A stretch of 64,000 nt of DNA. Source: Sanghuangporus weigelae. Taxonomy: Eukaryota; Basidiomycota; Agaricomycetes; Hymenochaetales; Hymenochaetaceae. The translations under genes and the position numbers were made by a program. A model generated the notes under the pieces. That model made no database searches, was not told where the DNA came from, and saw nothing but the letters and a program-made list of their open reading frames with translations. Numbering within the stretch: position 1 is the stretch's first letter; the number at the start of each line of letters is the position of its first letter. This document shows positions 57,999 through 64,000 of the stretch, one piece after another. The stretch covers positions 682,001-746,000 of the forward strand of contig CP137319.1 of the NCBI GenBank assembly GCA_033182465.1, read 5' to 3'.

Positions 57999-60900
57999 AT
58001 GCCGTACCATAACCTCAAGGGTGTGTCGTCTCGTAGAAATACTTGACTAGCTTACAAGCATTCCATATAGCTCTCATCAAGGCCATTCGAGCATGCAAGG
58101 TACTCCGTTTTGTGCTGTGTCTCCTGAACAACGATTGACAATATGCAAGACTCTCGCAGATGAACGTGCACTCATTCAAAAGGAATCAGCCGCTATACGA
58201 ACTTCTTTCAAGGAAGAAGACACCTACGCACGCCATAACAATGTCGCGAAACTTTTGTACATACACATGCTGGGTTACCCAGCACATTTTGGACAGATCG
58301 AGTGCTTGAAGCTTGTCGCGAGTCCAAGGTTCTCTGATAAACGCTTAGGTTACCTTGGGATAATGTTGTTATTGGACGAAAATCAGGAAGTGTTGACGCT
58401 TGTAACGAACTCGCTGAAGAAGTGAGTGGGCAAGGCTATTTATGCATTCGCGCCGAATTGATAAATTTACAAGCGATATGAACCATTCAAATATGTATGC
58501 TGTTGGCCTGGCGCTATGTACCTTTGCAAACATCTCTTCTGAGGAGATGTCTCGAGATCTTGCCAACGAAATAGAGAAGTTGCTTGGATCCAGTAACACG
58601 TACATTCGCAAGAAGGTATGAAACAATATTCAGGGCCTTTACTGTCACTGACGTTGTCTGTCATAGGCTGCACTTTGTGCTCTTCGTATAGTTAAGAAAG
58701 TGCCAGACCTTATGGATCACTTCATATCGAGAGCGAAAAATCTTTTGACCGATCGCAACCACGGGAACCTCCTCGCCGCTACTACTCTTATATCGGAGAT
58801 GGTGCAAATTGATCCGAATTGCCTGAACGAATTCCGAAGTGTGCGTTGTCCCCTTCTTTTGTCGCTAGCTCTGCTCGTTAAAGATGAATATTGCTTCTAT
58901 GCAGGCTGTCCCTTACCTTGTCCGTTATCTTAAACAATTGGCCACCACAGGATACAGTCCAGAACATGACGTCTCTGGAATCACGGATCCTTTCTTGCAA
59001 GTGAAAATACTCCGGCTTATGCGATTACTCGGAAAGGGCGACCAACAGGCCAGCGACACGATGAACGATATTCTAGCGCAGGTCAGCTGGTATACGGGCT
59101 ATGGACGTCTTTTTATGATCGCTTACCTTGCGCTCTTAGGTCGCTACAAATACTGATTCAACAAAAAACGTCGGAAACTCGATCCTGTACGAGACTGTAT
59201 TGACTGTGTTGGAGATCGAGGCAGACAGTGGTCTTCGTGTGATGGCTATCAATATTCTTGGCAAGTTCTTAAGCAATCGTGACAACAATATCCGGTCAGT
59301 GGCTTTGGACACTTTCATCTCCCAACCTTTCGCGACTCTGACTTCAATTACGTGCAGATATGTGGCCTTAAATACCCTAAACAAAGTGGTATCGATGGAC
59401 ACGAATGCTGTACAACGGCATCGCAACATCATTCTCGACTGCTTAAGGGACGGCGACATTTCCATTCGACGACGCGCTCTTGAGCTTTCTTATGCTCTTA
59501 TCAATGAACAGAACGTCCGCATTCTGATTCGAGAATTGTTAGCATTCCTGGAAGTAGCGGACACAGAGTTCAAGCTAGGTATGACTACCCAGATCAGCTT
59601 GGCAGCGGAGCGATTTGCACCAAACAAGCGGTGGCACATTGACACGTTCCTCAGAGTTCTGAAGCTCGTATGTCTGCTGCTTCATTATATTTACTTTTAC
59701 TGATCAGTCTCCGTTCAGGCTGGCAACTACGTCAGGGAGGAAATTCTTTCATCTTTCATCCGTCTGGTTGCGCACACTCCGGAATTACAAGCATACACTG
59801 CGTCGAAGCTCTACACTGCCCTCCAAGCAGATATCTCACAGGAGTCGTTGACTCTGGCTGCTGTTTGGGTGATAGGCGAATACAGTGAAATTCTTATAGA
59901 GGGCGGCATTGCTGACGAGGAACAACCTCGGCTGGTAAGGCAATTACTCCGAAGCCACGGAATTCTGCTAAATATTATAGGAAAGGTGACCGACGTCGAA
60001 GTGGTCGATCTGCTCGTTTCAGTGCTTGACTCTCCCTACGCGAACTATTTGATTCGTCAATTCGTTCTGACTGCTATGATAAAAATGTGCGGCCGACCAA
60101 CGACGACTCCTACTCAGCAACAGCGTATCGCCCAATTACTCGATTCGTATGCGACTAGCCCGGAACTCGAAATCCAACAACGTGCAGTAGAATTTGAAAA
60201 TCTTCTTACTCTGGGAGAGATTAAGTTCGGTGTATTGGAACGGATGCCACCACCAGAAATAAAAGCGACTGTAATGGGCGTTGGTATGTCTCATATTTTC
60301 TATTAGTTATGAATATACTGATCATAGAAATGCAGTTGTCGAGAATAAGCCTGTTGGTTCTACCGCTTCGAAGGAGGTGCGTTTTGTTTTGGCTGTTTTG
60401 TCAAATATCATCGACTAACAGGAGCTACCAGGTCGACTTATTGGGTGATGACACGTCTACCACGAGTCCAGCAATCAGCATGCAAACTCCTGTCGTCAAA
60501 AACAGTCAAGATCTGCTGGCTGAGATCTTTGGTTCTAGTCCGTCTGCGCCATCACAGTCAACATCATCTCCTGCTCTCCCCAAGCAACCACAGAAGAGCT
60601 CTGTCAACGATATTCTTGGTCTTTTCGACTCTTCACCCGCACCGGCATCTGCAGCTTCGCCTCCTGCTCCTGTCCAGTCTCCAGCAATTGCATCGGATTT
60701 GCTTTTCGGATCAGTACCACAAACACCACCCGCACCACAACCAGCAGCTCCGGCTGTGCCACGCTTACAATCGTACACGGCGTATGACCGGAACGGGCTG
60801 AAAATAACGCTGACTCCTCAGGTGTCTCCCCAACGACCAGGAATGGTGAACATTCTGGCACGGTTCCAGGTGTCCGGAAGTTCTCCGGTGACTGGAATCA

Positions 60901-61234
60901 ACTTCCAGGCTGCAGTACCGAAGGTATGAGGATAGTTCATCTTTGGCATCGATGATCTTCTAACAATTCTATGCAGACTCAGCAATTGCAAATGCTTCCT
61001 ATGTCGAACACGACAGCGAATCCAGGTGCAACGGAAACGCAGCAGATGCGCGTTACCGCACCCGTCGGAGTAAGCTACTTTCTTACTGAAATATCGCAAT
61101 GTTGATCTCTTTCTTGCGTTTAGAGTAACGTTCGACTTCGATTACGTGTATCCTACTCGATAGAAGAGCGTGCGGTGCAAGAACAAGTGGACTTTTCTGG
61201 ATTCCCTCCTGGTTTGACAAGTGGTACACCATGA
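57999..61234 (+). CDS. APL4: AP-1 clathrin adaptor complex subunit gamma
   Basis: Large subunit of the trans-Golgi/endosome clathrin adaptor. Short first exons give [17 protein letters not shown], then [20 protein letters not shown]. The adaptin trunk is well conserved: [90 protein letters not shown] Pro/Ser/Ala-rich hinge (60450-60760) with DLLAEIF and NDILGLF motifs of clathrin-box type leads to the gamma-ear domain ([29 protein letters not shown]). The C-terminus [12 protein letters not shown] is close to other fungal gammas. Many short introns, all consistent in phase where checked. Confidence 0.94.
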
Positions 61235-61710
61235 CCACCCTTGTATAGGATTCAGTCTTTACACTATCTGACAATAGAGTCCAACTGTTATCAAGATGCG
61301 AGTGTGCTTCAGTCTTCAGGACTGCATGACCAGAATGATCTTTCAAACAAACTGGCATTCGATGCAAAGCTGTAAAGTATCCCTTCAGTAAGTTCCAGTT
61401 TTCTCTGACCAGTACTAATAGGCTAGTCTCATCTTGCCCAAGCCTTCCTTGTAGAAGTTAAACTCGTTTCTCGTCAGATACGAAACTGGAAGCTTAATCA
61501 CTCGACGTCATATTAATTTCAACTACTAAAACCGTCTAACCCAATCCATTCCTCAGCACGGGCGTGAGAAGCTATCACCGGCAACGCAAGATACAATATT
61601 AATGTCTGCAAACGACACTGCTCAGTACTTCGAGCAACTTAATTTTCCAGGTTACTACTCACTTCACGCGCTTATCCTCAAGCTCCTTCTCGGGAAGTGT
61701 CGCTGATAAT
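61235..61710. other. convergent 3' intergenic region
   Basis: 476 bp between the AP-1 gamma stop and the stop of the small membrane-protein gene on the other strand. No gene recognised. Confidence 0.55.
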
Positions 61711-62299
61711 TCAGGAGGACACTACTGCACCGCCAGATACAGAACCAATAGCTCCTGCCACTGCACTGACTACATCGTCGATGGGGTCGTCGTTGTCGTC
61801 TTGCCTCCGAAAGAAATAGAAAGATATTGAAATCAGTTCGGGCTCGATTTAGTTGCTGGGGCTGATTTTCACTCGCCTTACCAATCGGGGCGTCCGAGGC
61901 CGGCTCGCCAGGGCCAATAGTGCCTCCTTCACTCTGCTGAGACTGCTGGGTGACAAAGGTGCGAGCGAACGTAGCGATTAGGAGAGGCATGACGAAGGCA
62001 AGGTACAACAATTTATGGATGATATGTTGATTGTTGTCACGCAGATATCTTTTTATGCTCTCGGCGCCGCAGGACACTACAGTGGAAGGTGAAATTTAGA
62101 ATCCACCGGATTAGATGCGCATGTCAGTATTTCCCTTTATCGTTCTATTCCATACCCATAGACTGCTGCTAACTTGTCAACTCACCTACTCACTCTTTCC
62201 TGCGGTTTCAAAGGGACAGATTAATGTAACCCGCCAATTCCGGAGAATCACTACGCTTTGCGACGACAAGCGAAGAAGAATTTGTCCAGGTCGGAACAT
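61711..62299 (-). CDS. small single-pass membrane protein, unrecognised
   Basis: Three exons (62194-62299, 61882-62076, 61711-61799) sum to 390 nt and close in frame, giving 129 aa. The middle exon codes SIKRYLRDNNQHIIHKLLYL followed by a hydrophobic segment (AFVMPLLIATFARTFV) and a polar Gln/Ser/Gly stretch. The last exon gives DDNDDPIDDVVSAVAGAIGS and VSGGAVVSS. The first exon (MFRPGQILLRLSSQSVVIL) is Arg-rich and amphipathic, as in mitochondrial presequences. Alternatively the first exon is 5' UTR, because the splice creates an ATG (A from exon 1, TG from exon 2), giving a 94-residue protein. Gene reality rests on splice phase and sequence character only. Confidence 0.5.
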
Positions 62300-62393
62300 T
62301 CACAGTAATGACTCTTCAATGTCGGCGATCAAAACTCAGCGTCTGACACATAGGAAAGCACTAGCCTTATGTTATTGCAAATACATGTACTGA

Positions 62394-64000
62394 CTAATAC
62401 ATACTTTCATCTATTTCGAGCAAGTTATTAGGGTATGTCATTCTCCGCTTTCGCCCCTCTACCTTTGTTTCATAGCGCGAGAATGTAGGCTTTGAGTAAT
62501 TGATATCCGAGTGATCCTCATCCACAATATCGAGGTCCCAGTCCCTCCTTATACGTTGGTGAACTAAGCGGAAGCTTGACAGAGAACCCTTCTCCAAAAT
62601 CATATCCACCGATACGGTATATGCTGATTCATTTGTCAGGCGCGTATCCAGTCTGCGTACTTCAACTCGGAATTTGACTGCCTTTACAGTTCCCATCACA
62701 CCCACCGGGTCGCGGACCTCATCAAGATGGCACCGAAGGAACGTTACGCGCGGATCCTCATTATCTATAAGCACGAAGTTCACTCCTGCATTCGCGAGGA
62801 GTCTCCGGCACTCTTCGCAAGTCGTATCCAGGTCTTTCGTAGACATCATCCGGAAAGATCCTGTCCGAGGCTTGAAGAGATTTGTGAACCAAGAAATCTT
62901 CGGAGTGGAGGAGATGTTGAAAGATGATCCCTCGGAGATCGAATAGGTAGGAGAATGTGAGGCGGAAGAGTCGTACGAGACGCGTCTGTGTTTCCCTTCC
63001 TTGCGTTCAACAGGCGGGGGAAGGACTATCTGCACACGACGATCGGTGAGAGCTCGTCGGTCGCCAGTGTCTCCTTTCTTGCGCAAAGAGGACTTCTTGA
63101 ACCCTCGACCTTGATTTTCCTTGTCGGTCGCGGGAGCGGCCGTTGAAATACCTAACCCACGCGAGTCCAACTCTTCTTCAGATTGCGAAACAAGAACATA
63201 CGTGAAGTCTGGGTCGATTTCCATAATGGAAGGGACGCGCGACTTTCCTGGCGTTCGAAGAGGTTCAATTTTGAAGGAGGCTGGGGGATCAAGAGCGGGC
63301 GTTGCTCCATTTGATGACGAGGGCGATAATGCTAGTTCACCAGGTTGTTTCTGCATTGCATTAAGACGATCGATGATTTCCTGTAGATAACGTTGTACAC
63401 GTTCATCGTGAAGCTCTGGTACATCGGGTGGAGGTGTAACATCAAGAACCTGCCAGATCGGTGATGCCGGAGAAGTAGGCGGTTGTGGGGAACTAAACAG
63501 TGTCGACGGTGTCAAAAGGGAAGGGCTAAGAATCGGCTTGCCCAGAATATTCGGAGTCATATCGCTCGCTGCTGCATGCCGAGAGATTGGACGTAGAGTA
63601 TGCATTGCGGGAGGTGGAGGTAAAGAGGCCGGGCGAGAATTCGAACTTTTGTTACTGTTGTTCCCGGCTCGGCGCGGTGTCGGCGCATCTGGCCTTGCTA
63701 TAATCTGCGGAGGAGTAGAAGGACACTCATTCGACGGTGACGTTTTGCCTTCCCTCTTTTCTAGCTCCGCACGCTTCCTTCTTCTTTCCGTGCGACGTTG
63801 AGACCGAGCGCGCTCCAGTTCTTCGTTGTAGTTTTCATAGCATTTTGAACGATACTTCATTAGCAGAGTGTATACGACTTTCTCCCAGGTTCGTTCTTCG
63901 TTGATCAGACCTTCTATAATGTCCTCGTCCGATGCACCATGCCAAAGAGTACGTAAGTTGCCGAAAATGTCCACGTCAATTTCAGAAGCTTTCTTTATCG
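62394..64000 (-). CDS. Gin4/Hsl1/Cdr2-type Ser/Thr kinase, C-terminal part, off the right edge
   Basis: Bud-neck/cell-cycle kinase of the CAMKL group that works with septins and Wee1. The window holds about 535 C-terminal residues; the kinase domain lies beyond base 64000. The retained N-terminal end reads EIDVDIFGNLRTLWHGASDE and WEKVVYTLLMKYRSK, the segment after the kinase domain in Hsl1/Gin4 proteins. A long Ser/Pro-rich region with many SP/TP sites follows. The C-terminal domain includes ISWFTNLFKPRTGSFRMMST, TCEECRRLLANAGVNF and VKFRVEVRRLDTRL, resembling a KA1-like lipid-binding fold. Whether it is the Gin4/Hsl1 or Cdr2 orthologue cannot be decided without the kinase domain. Confidence 0.85.
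   Translation of the reverse strand, partial: IKKASEIDVDIFGNLRTLWHGASDEDIIEGLINEERTWEKVVYTLLMKYRSKCYENYNEELERARSQRRTERRRKRAELEKREGKTSPSNECPSTPPQIIARPDAPTPRRAGNNSNKSSNSRPASLPPPPAMHTLRPISRHAAASDMTPNILGKPILSPSLLTPSTLFSSPQPPTSPASPIWQVLDVTPPPDVPELHDERVQRYLQEIIDRLNAMQKQPGELALSPSSSNGATPALDPPASFKIEPLRTPGKSRVPSIMEIDPDFTYVLVSQSEEELDSRGLGISTAAPATDKENQGRGFKKSSLRKKGDTGDRRALTDRRVQIVLPPPVERKEGKHRRVSYDSSASHSPTYSISEGSSFNISSTPKISWFTNLFKPRTGSFRMMSTKDLDTTCEECRRLLANAGVNFVLIDNEDPRVTFLRCHLDEVRDPVGVMGTVKAVKFRVEVRRLDTRLTNESAYTVSVDMILEKGSLSSFRLVHQRIRRDWDLDIVDEDHSDINYSKPTFSRYETKVEGRKRRMTYPNNLLEIDESMY

Overview
This window is 64 kb of fungal nuclear DNA, most likely from an Agaricomycete (mushroom-forming basidiomycete). 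The evidence is a dense set of single-copy eukaryotic genes on both strands, many phase-consistent introns of about 50-60 bp (GTRNGT donors, CTRAY branch sites, YAG acceptors), a fungal Zn2Cys6 regulator, a DUF3455 secreted protein, a DOPA 4,5-dioxygenase, and a cystathionine beta-synthase without regulatory CBS domains. No rRNA, tRNA, CRISPR or virus-like element was seen.

Layout. 1-1611 (-): 3' part of a Zn2Cys6 transcription factor cut by the left edge. 2558-4253 (-): RNA polymerase III subunit RPC4; head-to-head with it, 4448-5661 (+), an XPT1-type phosphoribosyltransferase. 6130-7433 (+): mitoferrin. 7832-9487 (+): RNA polymerase III subunit RPC6. 9648-11816 (-): biotin-protein ligase, head-to-head with a large membrane-anchored glycosyltransferase-like protein (12004-14684, +). 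14922-18595 (-): decapping activator PAT1 with a long glutamine tract. 19409-24842 (+): 13-exon glycogen debranching enzyme. 26434-27311 (+): DUF3455 secreted protein. 27524-29948 (-): TPR-SET protein. 30225-32722 (-): vacuolar M20 carboxypeptidase. 

32.7-38.3 kb is the most plastic region. It holds a 130-bp MITE, a degenerate tandem repeat, a small secreted protein, a dienelactone hydrolase gene carrying a frameshift, a short-chain dehydrogenase, and a second decayed hydrolase fragment. 38.3-47.4 kb (-): Sds3-like co-repressor subunit, forkhead factor, SF3B1 and the tiny gamma-tubulin-complex protein MZT1, which is head-to-head with a DOPA dioxygenase (47705-48486, +). 49.7-64 kb: cystathionine beta-synthase (-) head-to-head with SDA1 (+); Bud6/Aip3 (-) head-to-head with AP-1 gamma (+); a small unrecognised membrane protein (-); and the C-terminal part of a Gin4/Hsl1-type kinase (-) cut by the right edge.

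How the genes work together. Most are housekeeping genes and no biosynthetic cluster is evident. Two RNA polymerase III subunits lie within 7 kb, Bud6 and a septin-type kinase lie near each other, and five head-to-head pairs share intergenic promoters of roughly 110-330 bp. Splice models were built by eye. Where exon sums are given they close in frame: XPT1 228 aa, mitoferrin 298 aa, RPC6 399 aa, GDB1 1581 aa, DUF3455 230 aa, MZT1 77 aa.
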